Source: Eudoraea sp. (lineage in GTDB: Bacteria > Bacteroidota > Bacteroidia > Flavobacteriales > Flavobacteriaceae). From it: 19,625 nucleotides of DNA. The stretch is taken from the NCBI GenBank assembly GCA_013042925.1, contig JABDPH010000168.1, positions 1 through 19,625 of the forward strand. The letters are read 5' to 3'. The position numbers and the translations under genes were made by a program. This document shows, piece after piece, positions 7,687-14,734 of this stretch (its first letter is position 1; every line of letters begins with the position of its first letter). The notes under the pieces are model-generated. The model had not been told where the DNA came from. It saw only the letters and a list, made by a program, of their open reading frames with translations, and ran no database searches.

Positions 7687-9021
7687 ATGAGTAAAACACT
7701 CATTAAAAATGCTGTAATTATAAATGAAGGGCTAAAATTTGAGTCAGATATTTTAATTCAAGATGAGATTATAACAAAAATTAGCCGTAATCTTTCTTCA
7801 GATGGGGCAGAAATTCTCGACGCAGGCGGAAATTTTGTTTTACCGGGAATAATAGATGATCAGGTACATTTTAGGGAACCCGGACTTACTCATAAGGGGG
7901 ATATTGCTTCAGAGAGCAGGGCAGCGATTGCTGGTGGTATAACCTCCTTTATGGAACAGCCTAATACAAATCCCCAAACGACCACAATAGAAAAATTAGA
8001 GCAAAAATTTGAATTGGCTTCAAAGAATTCATATGCGAATTATTCTTTCTTATTTGGTGGGACCAATGACAACCTTGAGGAAATAAAAAAGCTTGACAAA
8101 TATGCCTGTTCAGGAATAAAGCTATTTCTGGGGTCTTCTACAGGAAATATGCTGGTGGATAATGAGGAAGTTCTGGAACGAATATTTATGAATACAGAAC
8201 TCGTTATTTCTGCCCATTGTGAAGATGAGAAAACCATTAGAGAAAATACGCAGAAATTCAGGGCAAAATATGGAGATGATATACCTGTGGAATATCATCC
8301 TTTAATTCGAAGTGAGGAGGCTTGTTACCTTTCTTCCTCCCGTGCGATTGCCCTGGCTGAGAAAACTGGGGCCAGATTGCACGTTTTCCATGTTTCTACG
8401 GGCAAAGAAACCGGGCTTTTCAGAAATGACATTCCATTAGAACAAAAAAAGATTACTGCAGAAGTGTGTATTCATCATCTCTGGTTTTCTGATGAGGATT
8501 ATTCGGAAAAGGGAATGCTAATTAAATGGAACCCTGCTGTTAAATCTTCTGTAGACAGAGATCAATTATGGCAGGCTCTATTGGATGACAGAATTGATAT
8601 TGTGGCAACGGATCATGCACCTCATACCTTGGAAGAAAAACAGAACTTTTATATGAACGCGCCCTCTGGTGGCCCCCTGGTACAACATGCACTAGCTGCT
8701 ATGTTAGAAAAAACTTTGGATGGATATATTACTATAGAGAAAGTGGTTGAAAAAATGTGCCATAACCCTGCTAAGCTATTTCAAATAGCAAAACGCGGTT
8801 TTATTAGAGAGGGCTATTATGCAGATTTGGTTATAGTAGATATGAACTCAGCATGGACGGTTGATAAAAATAATATTTTATATAAATGCGGCTGGTCGCC
8901 CTTTGATGGCACCAGCTTCAGAACAAAAGTCTTACAAACTTTTGTAAATGGACATTTGGCGTATAATAATGGGCAATTTTCAAGTTTCAGAAATGCCAAA
9001 AGACTTACTTTTGACAGATAA
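7687..9021 (+). CDS. pyrC: Dihydroorotase, class I type
   Basis: A 444-aa amidohydrolase that reversibly cyclises N-carbamoyl-aspartate to dihydroorotate in pyrimidine synthesis. The beta-sandwich ends in LPGIIDDQVHFREPGLTHKGD (about 52-72). K145 (SGIKLFLGSSTG), H177 (ISAHCED), H235 (HVFHVSTGKE), the NPAVK block near 282 and catalytic D309 (ATDHAPH) follow in the expected order, and the C-terminus returns to the sandwich (GYYADLVIVDM). The HxH metal motif reads Q59-V-H61, so its first His is absent. I recall this as the usual Bacteroidota form rather than a defect. It lies 3 bases after the GT2 gene and 2 before the DUF4296 lipoprotein, in one operon. Confidence 0.95.
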   Translation: MSKTLIKNAVIINEGLKFESDILIQDEIITKISRNLSSDGAEILDAGGNFVLPGIIDDQVHFREPGLTHKGDIASESRAAIAGGITSFMEQPNTNPQTTTIEKLEQKFELASKNSYANYSFLFGGTNDNLEEIKKLDKYACSGIKLFLGSSTGNMLVDNEEVLERIFMNTELVISAHCEDEKTIRENTQKFRAKYGDDIPVEYHPLIRSEEACYLSSSRAIALAEKTGARLHVFHVSTGKETGLFRNDIPLEQKKITAEVCIHHLWFSDEDYSEKGMLIKWNPAVKSSVDRDQLWQALLDDRIDIVATDHAPHTLEEKQNFYMNAPSGGPLVQHALAAMLEKTLDGYITIEKVVEKMCHNPAKLFQIAKRGFIREGYYADLVIVDMNSAWTVDKNNILYKCGWSPFDGTSFRTKVLQTFVNGHLAYNNGQFSSFRNAKRLTFDR

Positions 9022-9023
9022 TT

Positions 9024-9404
9024 ATGCGTAAGATATTACTTTTAATACTAACAATAAGTACTCTTTTCTCATGCGGAGAGGAGGTCATAGAAAAGCCTAT
9101 CAATCTTATATCCAAAGAGAAAATGATCGATATTCTTTATGATTTGGCCATCATAAATGCAGCTAAATCTTCGGGTCCAAGTGTAACGGAGAATACGAAT
9201 TTTGAGCCCATGGAATATATATACAATAAATATAAAATTGATAGTGTTCAGTTTGTAACGAGTGATTTATATTACGCTTCCTTGCCTTTAGAATATGAAG
9301 ATATTTATAAGAAATTGGAAATCAGGATTGTCAAAGAAAAAGAGCGTTTTATCAAATCGGGAGAACGTAAAAAGGACAGTTTAATTAAAGCTAAGCAAGA
9401 CTAA
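9024..9404 (+). CDS. DUF4296 family lipoprotein
   Basis: A 126-aa predicted lipoprotein. The N-terminus is a lipoprotein signal: basic MRK, a hydrophobic core and the lipobox LFSC, with acylation expected at C17. The mature part is mostly alpha-helical and charged, with a KEKMIDILYDLAIINAAK helix (about 31-48) and a lysine-rich tail. This pattern, the length and the position directly after dihydroorotase fit DUF4296 of Bacteroidota. No function is known. It starts 2 bases after the pyrC stop and so is surely co-transcribed. Its stop overlaps the stop of the convergent SDR gene by 4 bases, leaving no room for a dedicated terminator. Confidence 0.85.
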   Translation: MRKILLLILTISTLFSCGEEVIEKPINLISKEKMIDILYDLAIINAAKSSGPSVTENTNFEPMEYIYNKYKIDSVQFVTSDLYYASLPLEYEDIYKKLEIRIVKEKERFIKSGERKKDSLIKAKQD

Positions 9405-10405
9405 TGGGCCTCCATGTATTTTATACATGCATGGGCAACACATTCTTTTATCGGTTCATATTCAATATTAAGTACTTCCTGTACTTTTAAGTTATCATAT
9501 TCCTGTGGGTGGCGCAAAGACTTCAGTCCTTGTTTTGTTAATTTCCTTTTTTTGGAACTAAACAGTTTTAAAATCCAGTCTATTCTCCAGAAAAATTCCA
9601 ATTGCCAGAATTTCAACTTTATTTTTGGGGAGGGCCTGTTAAAACCATTAGCGATTGTCTCTAAAATACTCTTATAAGACAAATTTTCCGCCACAGCAAT
9701 AAAACGCTCATTTTTGATAGGAGAATCCATAAGTTGAACCATTATTTTGACCACGTCACCCACTGAAATAAATCCGGTACCACCCGGGAAGTAATAACGT
9801 ATACCTTTGGCTACTGTTTTGAATAGCAACCCACTGCCACTTTTCCAATATCCGGGACCAAGGATAATACCGGGATTAACAATTACCATTGGGAGACCTT
9901 CTTGTGCGGCCCTCCAAACTTCCATTTCGGCAAAATGTTTTGAAGATGCATATACATTTGCAAAAGTATCATTCCATTCATTTTCTTCATTGATAAGCTG
10001 GCCATTGGTAGATTTGCCTATAGCTGCTACAGAACTTACATAGCACAATTTTTTGATCTTCTTAGCAATACTTAGGTTTACGATATTTTCAGTACCCCTT
10101 TTATTTATTTTTTGCAAAGCATAGAAATCATTTGGATCAAACGAAATAAATGCGGCACAATGATAAACCAAAGTAACATCTTCAAAAGCCAATTCAAGAG
10201 CCGGGATATCATTAAGATCAGCTTCTATCCATTGAATTTTGTTAAATAGCGGTTCAGGATTTTCTTCATAATAAGAGAATACCTCTTTAACTCTCTGAAT
10301 ATTACTATTTTTTCGATGAATAGCCTTAACAGACGTACCTTCTTTGAGCAAATGAAATATTAGATGGGAACCTACAAGACCGGTTCCTCCGGTGACTAAA
10401 ATCAT
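9401..10405 (-). CDS. NAD(P)-dependent extended SDR (epimerase/dehydratase family)
   Basis: A 334-aa extended short-chain dehydrogenase/reductase. The Rossmann fold starts at the first residue, with the TGGTGLVGSHL nucleotide motif (5-15). The strand YHCAAFISF (81-89) follows, then catalytic Ser in CYVSSVAAIG (121-130) and the YxxxK pair Y152/K156 in VYASSKHFAE. NPGIILGPGYW (about 177-187) and GGTGFISVGDV come next in the substrate-side region. The order and length resemble dihydroflavonol-reductase/3-beta-HSD-like members, which act on varied alcohols, ketones or nucleotide sugars, so the substrate is open. The start is fixed by the glycine motif lying at the very N-terminus. It is divergent from tyrS and converges with the DUF4296 gene with a 4-base overlap. 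Confidence 0.88.
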   Translation of the reverse strand: MILVTGGTGLVGSHLIFHLLKEGTSVKAIHRKNSNIQRVKEVFSYYEENPEPLFNKIQWIEADLNDIPALELAFEDVTLVYHCAAFISFDPNDFYALQKINKRGTENIVNLSIAKKIKKLCYVSSVAAIGKSTNGQLINEENEWNDTFANVYASSKHFAEMEVWRAAQEGLPMVIVNPGIILGPGYWKSGSGLLFKTVAKGIRYYFPGGTGFISVGDVVKIMVQLMDSPIKNERFIAVAENLSYKSILETIANGFNRPSPKIKLKFWQLEFFWRIDWILKLFSSKKRKLTKQGLKSLRHPQEYDNLKVQEVLNIEYEPIKECVAHACIKYMEAH

Positions 10406-10471
10406 GGTGCTAAATTACTCATTTCAGTTGGATAAATTTATTCAATAAGTTAAGCTGCTGGCTATTTCTAT

Positions 10472-10479
10472 TATATTTG
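10472..10479 (+). promoter_or_regulatory. Putative -7 promoter box of tyrS
   Basis: TATATTTG is an exact match to TAnnTTTG, 26 bases before the tyrS ATG. No TTG is found at the right distance upstream. Confidence 0.45.
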
Positions 10480-10505
10480 CAGCAACTATTTTAATAGACT
10501 GTAAA

Positions 10506-11801
10506 ATGATTTCAAACTTTGTTTCGGAATTAAAATGGCGGGGAATGGTCCACGATGCAATGCCTGGAACCGAAGAGCATTTACTTAGCGGGATGCAATC
10601 TGCCTATGTAGGGATAGACCCAACAGCAAATTCCCTGCATATTGGCCATTTGGTGAGTGTAATGATGCTTAGGCATCTTCAGCTCGCCGGGCATAAACCT
10701 TATGCGCTAATTGGCGGAGCTACAGGAATGATAGGTGATCCTTCCGGAAAATCGGCAGAGCGGAATTTATTAGATGAAACTACGCTTCGATTGAATCAGG
10801 AATCGATAAAGGAGCAATTGTCGCGTTTTCTTGATTTTGATAGTCAGGCAGAGAATTCAGCAGTATTGGTTAACAATTATGATTGGATGAAAGACTTTAC
10901 TTTCCTGGATTTTATTCGTGATGTTGGGAAACATATTACGGTAAATTATATGATGGCTAAAGAATCTGTCAGGAAAAGGCTGTCACCAGATGAAAAGGAA
11001 GGTATGTCTTTCACGGAATTTACATATCAGCTTGTTCAAGGGTATGATTTTTTATATCTGTTTCAAAATTATAATTGTACACTTCAAATGGGAGGGAGTG
11101 ACCAATGGGGAAATATTACCACAGGGACGGAGCTTATTCGCAGAATTGGAGGAGGTAAAGGGTATGCACTTACCTGCCCGCTTATTACCAAGGCCGATGG
11201 AACTAAATTTGGAAAGACAGAGGGTGGTAATATTTGGTTAGACGCCCATAGAACATCACCTTATAAGTTTTACCAGTATTGGCTGAATACATCGGATGAA
11301 GATTCCGAAAAATATATCAAAATCTTTACTTTTTTATCTAAAGATGAAATTGATGATTTAATTGGAGAGCATTCTAAGGCACCTCATTTAAGAATATTAC
11401 AAAAACGCCTTGGAGAAGAAATTTCCATTATGGTGCATTCCAGGGAAGAATTTGAAAAAGCGTTGATTGCAAGTACTATTCTTTTTGGAAAATCAACCTC
11501 TAATGATCTTAAGGGTCTAGATGAGAATACCTTTTTAGATGTCTTTGTGGGTGTTCCAAAAACGGAGATTCCCAAATCGGAAATAGATAACGGACTGGAC
11601 ATGATAGGGGCATTAGCGGCCAAAACAGGATTTTTGAATTCTAATGGGGAAGCACGGAGAGAACTGAAACAAAATTCAATTTCTGTTAATAAGGAAAAGG
11701 TAAAAGAAGATTATCTGATCACAGAAACAGATTTGATTAACAATAAATATGTTTTACTTCAGCGAGGTAAAAAGAATTATTTTATTCTGGTTATAAAGTA
11801 A
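10506..11801 (+). CDS. tyrS: Tyrosyl-tRNA synthetase
   Basis: Class I aminoacyl-tRNA synthetase that charges tRNA-Tyr, 431 aa, the usual bacterial TyrRS length. The ATP-binding HIGH motif is intact at 45-48 (SLHIGHL). The KMSKS-type loop reads KFGKT at 234-238 ([12 protein letters not shown]), the normal TyrRS version. Tyrosine-pocket and dimer blocks [30 protein letters not shown] and [10 protein letters not shown] are all present. The C-terminal about 80 residues form the S4-like RNA-binding domain ([19 protein letters not shown], then [14 protein letters not shown]). The ATG at 10506 gives the short N-terminal helix expected before [11 protein letters not shown]. It has its own -7 box, and the hydroxylase gene follows 16 bases later on the same strand. 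Confidence 0.98.
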   Translation: MISNFVSELKWRGMVHDAMPGTEEHLLSGMQSAYVGIDPTANSLHIGHLVSVMMLRHLQLAGHKPYALIGGATGMIGDPSGKSAERNLLDETTLRLNQESIKEQLSRFLDFDSQAENSAVLVNNYDWMKDFTFLDFIRDVGKHITVNYMMAKESVRKRLSPDEKEGMSFTEFTYQLVQGYDFLYLFQNYNCTLQMGGSDQWGNITTGTELIRRIGGGKGYALTCPLITKADGTKFGKTEGGNIWLDAHRTSPYKFYQYWLNTSDEDSEKYIKIFTFLSKDEIDDLIGEHSKAPHLRILQKRLGEEISIMVHSREEFEKALIASTILFGKSTSNDLKGLDENTFLDVFVGVPKTEIPKSEIDNGLDMIGALAAKTGFLNSNGEARRELKQNSISVNKEKVKEDYLITETDLINNKYVLLQRGKKNYFILVIK

Positions 11802-11817
11802 TAAATTGGGATTATAA

Positions 11818-12576
11818 ATGAATGAGATTGATTTGTTTGACTTAAGTGCGGTGCTACTTTTGACTTTTACTCTATTTCTTATAATATTCATTCGCTTTTT
11901 GATAGTTTCAGGAGTATATCACTACACGTTTTTCATATTGTTCCGAAAAAAATTTGATAAAAGGATATTAGATCATTCTCCTTTAAAGAAAAAGCAGTTA
12001 TTTAAGGAATTGTATTGGTCAGCAATAAGCGGGTTGATTTTTGCATTTTTTGCTATATCGATTTATTTATTGTGGTCCATTGGATATACAGCTATCTATC
12101 TGGATATTAGTGCTTACCCATTATGGTATTTACCAATTGGAGTTTTCATAACGCTATTCATTCAGGACACCTACTATTATTGGATTCACCGCTGGATGCA
12201 CAAACCTTCTGTTTATAGGTACATCCATAAGATTCATCATAAAAGTGTACATACTTCTGTATTTACGGCCTTCTCATTTCATCCATTTGAAACGGTGCTG
12301 CAGGCCATTATACTCCCACTTATAGTGATGTTTGTACCATTACACTTTTATGCTTTTTTGTTTACTCTCCTAATTATGACTATATCAGCAACAATTAATC
12401 ATGCTGGAGTTGAAATATATCCATCCGGTAAATTTGGAAAATGGTTTGGAAAATGGGTTATCGGAGCTACTCATCACGATAAGCATCACAGAAAGTTCAA
12501 TTATAACTTTGGACTATACTTCACTTTTTGGGATAGGTGGATGGGTACAGAAAGTACTGAGAGTATTGGGAGGTGA
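11818..12576 (+). CDS. Sterol desaturase / fatty acid hydroxylase superfamily membrane protein
   Basis: A 252-aa membrane di-iron oxygenase of the fatty acid hydroxylase superfamily. Four hydrophobic segments are visible (about 10-32, 66-86, 101-117 and 170-192). The histidine clusters that would hold two irons are present in order: HRWMH (124-128), HKIHH (137-141), an isolated N194-H195 and HHDKHH (219-224). This is the full ligand set, so the enzyme should be active, hydroxylating or desaturating a lipid in the membrane. The substrate (fatty acyl, carotenoid or sterol-like) cannot be read; bacterial members are diverse. It follows tyrS by 16 bases and may be co-transcribed with it, though with no evident functional link. 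The LuxE-like gene converges 23 bases beyond its stop. Confidence 0.92.
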   Translation: MNEIDLFDLSAVLLLTFTLFLIIFIRFLIVSGVYHYTFFILFRKKFDKRILDHSPLKKKQLFKELYWSAISGLIFAFFAISIYLLWSIGYTAIYLDISAYPLWYLPIGVFITLFIQDTYYYWIHRWMHKPSVYRYIHKIHHKSVHTSVFTAFSFHPFETVLQAIILPLIVMFVPLHFYAFLFTLLIMTISATINHAGVEIYPSGKFGKWFGKWVIGATHHDKHHRKFNYNFGLYFTFWDRWMGTESTESIGR

Positions 12577-12599
12577 TCTATGGTATATTTGGTCTCGTA

Positions 12600-13577
12600 C
12601 TAGAGCGCCATTAAATTGCAACCACGAACGTCTGAATGATCAAACCTGCCTAGCACTTCAAAGCTTCCATCTTTATAAACCCTACCCAGATCCTGTGTGG
12701 CAATAAACGAACAAGAATAGATATTTGCCAGGTCTATGATATTTATTCCTCCAATTTTACCATAAGGTTCGGTAGACAATGGATCATCTGTTTCACGTAT
12801 GGTGACGGACATCCAGGGTGCACAATTAAATATCCCGTTACCTTTTGAATAGGCTTGAGAGAGAAGTTCAGTCATTCCATATTCTGAGTGAATGGCTTCA
12901 AGTCCAAAACTATTTTTAAGAATACCATGCAGTTCATCCCGAACCAATTCTCTTCTCCTGCCTTTCATACCGCCGGTTTCCATAATAATGGTATTATTTA
13001 AATTCATTGAATGATTCTCTGCAACGTCCAGAAGAGCATAGGAAACACCAATAAGAATAATTTTGAATCCAGATTCATCCAGGTTTTGGAGAGTTTTTAA
13101 TAATTCAACTTTGTTCTCAAGATAAAAGCCACTTTTCGGATTCGTACTTTTTTCAATAAGATCATTTACCATATAGATTAAGGAAGAACCTTTGCGTTCC
13201 ATATAGGAAGGTAATAATGCCAATACGCAATATTCTTTTATATTCCCATAGAAAAACTCAAAGGTTTTCAGATAGCTTTTTTCATAAATTTCAGGCTTTA
13301 GTACATAATGTTTACTTACAAGTTGTCCTGTGGTGCCGCTGCTTTCAAAAACAATCTTCGGTGGTTGGCTGGTAGTTATTACTTGTTTAGATTTGAAAAA
13401 TTCAATGGGCAAATAGGGAATTTCTTCTACCGCGGTTATATTCGATTTGGATTTACCAAGATAGCTGCAAAACTTCTGATAAGTTGTGTTGTTGTCATAT
13501 TGAAAATTAAAAACTTCCAACGCCATCTTCTTAAATTCCGATGAAGTTTTAATCTCAAAAATTTTATTGATATCCAT
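12600..13577 (-). CDS. LuxE-like acyl-protein synthetase / acyl-activating enzyme
   Basis: A 325-aa protein of the LuxE (acyl-protein synthetase) family, a distant branch of the adenylate-forming enzymes. The phosphate-binding motif ESSGTTG is at 78-84, preceded by the typical PYLPIEFFKSKQV block. EYGMTELLSQAY is the adenylation A5-like motif, and GRFDHSDVRGCN near the C-terminus resembles the hinge motif. In bioluminescent bacteria LuxE activates a fatty acid and passes it to the LuxC reductase; here neither LuxC nor LuxD is present, so the acyl acceptor is unknown. The protein is complete but lacks the mobile C-terminal subdomain of full-length ligases, which is normal for LuxE. It stands alone on the minus strand with its own -7 box. 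Confidence 0.85.
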   Translation of the reverse strand: MDINKIFEIKTSSEFKKMALEVFNFQYDNNTTYQKFCSYLGKSKSNITAVEEIPYLPIEFFKSKQVITTSQPPKIVFESSGTTGQLVSKHYVLKPEIYEKSYLKTFEFFYGNIKEYCVLALLPSYMERKGSSLIYMVNDLIEKSTNPKSGFYLENKVELLKTLQNLDESGFKIILIGVSYALLDVAENHSMNLNNTIIMETGGMKGRRRELVRDELHGILKNSFGLEAIHSEYGMTELLSQAYSKGNGIFNCAPWMSVTIRETDDPLSTEPYGKIGGINIIDLANIYSCSFIATQDLGRVYKDGSFEVLGRFDHSDVRGCNLMAL

Positions 13578-13593
13578 ATCGACACGAAGACTA

Positions 13594-13601
13594 CAAAAAT
13601 A
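13594..13601 (-). promoter_or_regulatory. Putative -7 promoter box of the LuxE-like gene
   Basis: The minus strand reads TATTTTTG (TAnnTTTG consensus), 16 bases before the ATG and just past the upstream gene's terminator. The -33 position falls in the terminator stem and shows no TTG. Confidence 0.4.
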
Positions 13602-13609
13602 GTTAAAAT

Positions 13610-13631
13610 AAAAAAAGCTCCTCAGGGGAGC
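13610..13631 (-). terminator. Rho-independent terminator after the first sorting-domain gene
   Basis: On the minus strand a 5-bp stem, GCTCC with GGAGC (plus-strand 13617-13621 and 13627-13631), has a 5-nt loop and is followed by seven T residues. It lies 24 bases after the stop of the gene at 13656-13982 and insulates it from the LuxE-like gene. Confidence 0.85.
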
Positions 13632-13655
13632 ACAACAATGGATATATTTTTTATG

Positions 13656-13982
13656 TTATTTTACAACTAGTTTTCTAGTCATTGTTCTGCTATTTTCAAT
13701 CACTTGGATTACATAAACGCCGGGCGAAAGCCTCCCTATATTTAGCATATTTGTTGAAATCCGATCTTGTAGAACAATTTTACCAAAGACGTCGTAAACG
13801 GTGATATCTTTACTTTTATTATTTAAAGTGTTAATATAGACAATGCCATCAATGGCAGGATTTGGATAGAGCGTAAAATTTGAAGTCTCCTGGTCTTTTT
13901 CTTCAATAGGTGAAAGCTTTTCCTGTCCGGAAACTACCATAGTAAAGACCAGTAAAAAGAATAAGTAGGCTTTTTGCATCAA
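13656..13982 (-). CDS. Small secreted protein, almost only a T9SS type A sorting domain
   Basis: A 108-aa protein. Residues 1-19 form a Sec signal peptide, with likely cleavage after VVSG or at SGQ. About 17 charged residues follow (EKLSPIEEKDQETSN). The rest, about 36-108, is a full T9SS type A C-terminal sorting domain: the YPNPAIDGIVYI start, the DITVYDVFGKIVLQ strand pair, LSPGVYVIQVI and the TRKLVVK ending. The domain normally directs a large passenger through the T9SS and is then removed, but here there is essentially no passenger. It could be an adaptor, a signal or a decoy; no function can be assigned. Its paralogue lies 187 bases upstream on the same strand. A terminator follows the gene. 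Confidence 0.88.
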   Translation of the reverse strand: MMQKAYLFFLLVFTMVVSGQEKLSPIEEKDQETSNFTLYPNPAIDGIVYINTLNNKSKDITVYDVFGKIVLQDRISTNMLNIGRLSPGVYVIQVIENSRTMTRKLVVK

Positions 13983-14169
13983 TATTGATTTGGGATCAAC
14001 ACAGTAAATATAAGGTAATAGCCATTCTCCTACCAGAAATTGTTGTGAAAACTAAATATTTGTAGGTAAACTTTTATAGCTGTAACGTTCATCGATGAAA
14101 TCTGCATTACATCGAACAAAAATCTATTTTTGAGAAAGCTTATCCCTATTTTTTTTTGGAGAAGAAAAT

Positions 14170-14487
14170 CTATTTAATAATCAATTTCCTGGTTGCCACT
14201 CTGTCTTTTTCATATACGCGTAGTACATACACCCCTGCAACCAAATTGGAGACATTTAACTCCTTTCTTAGAATTGTTGTCTCAAGTCTCTGAGTTCCGA
14301 AAACATCGAAGATTAGTATTCTTTTCGGGGCATTCAGGGCAGTTTGTATATAAACTTTACCGGTCGTAACCGGATTTGGATATAGTTCAAAACCCTCTAT
14401 CTCACCACCAGCATTTCGCACTTCCTGGCCGTAGCTGAAAGAAATAAAAAAAAAGAATAAGACGGGGTAGAGTTGCTTCATTAACAA
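14170..14487 (-). CDS. Second small secreted T9SS sorting-domain protein
   Basis: A 105-aa protein (or 103 aa from the second ATG at 14481, giving MKQLYP, equally plausible). A signal peptide ends near residue 20 (FSYGQE), followed by a linker of only about 14 residues (VRNAGGEIEG). A complete type A sorting domain then runs to the C-terminus: FELYPNPVTTGKVYI, RILIFDVFGTQRLE, LVAGVYVLRVYE and TRKLIIK. It is a paralogue of the downstream gene, sharing architecture and most domain motifs but with a different linker. The 187-base gap between the two contains no convincing terminator, so they may share a transcript. It is divergent from the response regulator, with 247 bases of control sequence between them. 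Confidence 0.88.
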   Translation of the reverse strand: MLMKQLYPVLFFFFISFSYGQEVRNAGGEIEGFELYPNPVTTGKVYIQTALNAPKRILIFDVFGTQRLETTILRKELNVSNLVAGVYVLRVYEKDRVATRKLIIK

Positions 14488-14508
14488 TATTCATCAAACT
14501 AATAATCA

Positions 14509-14516
14509 CAAATATA
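14509..14516 (-). promoter_or_regulatory. Putative -7 promoter box of the upstream sorting-domain gene
   Basis: The minus strand reads TATATTTG, an exact TAnnTTTG match, 21 bases before the 14487 start codon. No TTG is seen at -33. Confidence 0.45.
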
Positions 14517-14647
14517 AAAATTTAAGTTCTCCGTCATACCCCATGAAATTGTTAAATGATTAAAATTCGACGAAATGCATAATTAGTAGCACTTTAACGG
14601 GAACGGAACTATTACTATCCTTATATTCTACTCCTGGATGTTATATT

Positions 14648-14674
14648 AATGTTATCAGCATTAAATCAATGTTA
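14648..14674 (+). repeat. Direct repeat AATGTTA, 20-base period
   Basis: AATGTTA occurs at 14648-14654 and again at 14668-14674, exactly 20 bases apart, or about two helical turns. It lies 29-55 bases upstream of the response-regulator -7 box, where an OmpR-family activator would bind as a tandem dimer. The sequence is AT-rich, so chance is possible. Confidence 0.35.
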
Positions 14675-14702
14675 AGTAACTAAAGCATATTAGTATTATC
14701 TT

Positions 14703-14725
14703 TACTTTTGATCAGATAGATCAAA
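14703..14725 (+). promoter_or_regulatory. -7 promoter box overlapping a perfect 7-bp inverted repeat
   Basis: TACTTTTG at 14703-14710 matches the TAnnTTTG -7 consensus. Its TTTG is also the start of a perfect inverted repeat, TTTGATC (14707-14713) and GATCAAA (14719-14725) with a 5-base spacer, which ends 9 bases before the response-regulator ATG. A repressor bound here would cover the promoter melting region and start point. In RNA the downstream arm would sit near the 5' end, so a DNA operator is the better reading. Confidence 0.5.
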
Positions 14726-14734
14726 CGGTAAACC

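Larger units (their letters stand above)
14488..14734. promoter_or_regulatory. Divergent control region between the sorting-domain gene and the two-component operon
   Basis: This is the longest gene-free stretch in the window (247 bases). It holds a minus-strand -7 box at 14509-14516, direct repeats of AATGTTA at 14648-14654 and 14668-14674, a plus-strand -7 box at 14703-14710 and an inverted repeat at 14707-14725. No conserved small reading frame or RNA gene was recognised in it. Confidence 0.6.

Noticed and set aside
9414..10043. Two plus-strand open frames inside the SDR gene
   Set aside because: Both are shadows of a gene with intact catalytic motifs on the other strand and show no family resemblance.
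12401..12706. Open frame of 101 codons overlapping the hydroxylase and LuxE-like genes
   Set aside because: It covers the conserved 3' end of the hydroxylase in another frame and the 3' end of the LuxE-like gene in antisense, has no recognisable domain, and is low-complexity in codon use.
13983..14169. Long T run and repeated AATCTATTT between the two sorting-domain genes
   Set aside because: No hairpin precedes the run in the right orientation, and the short repeat is within chance for AT-rich sequence.
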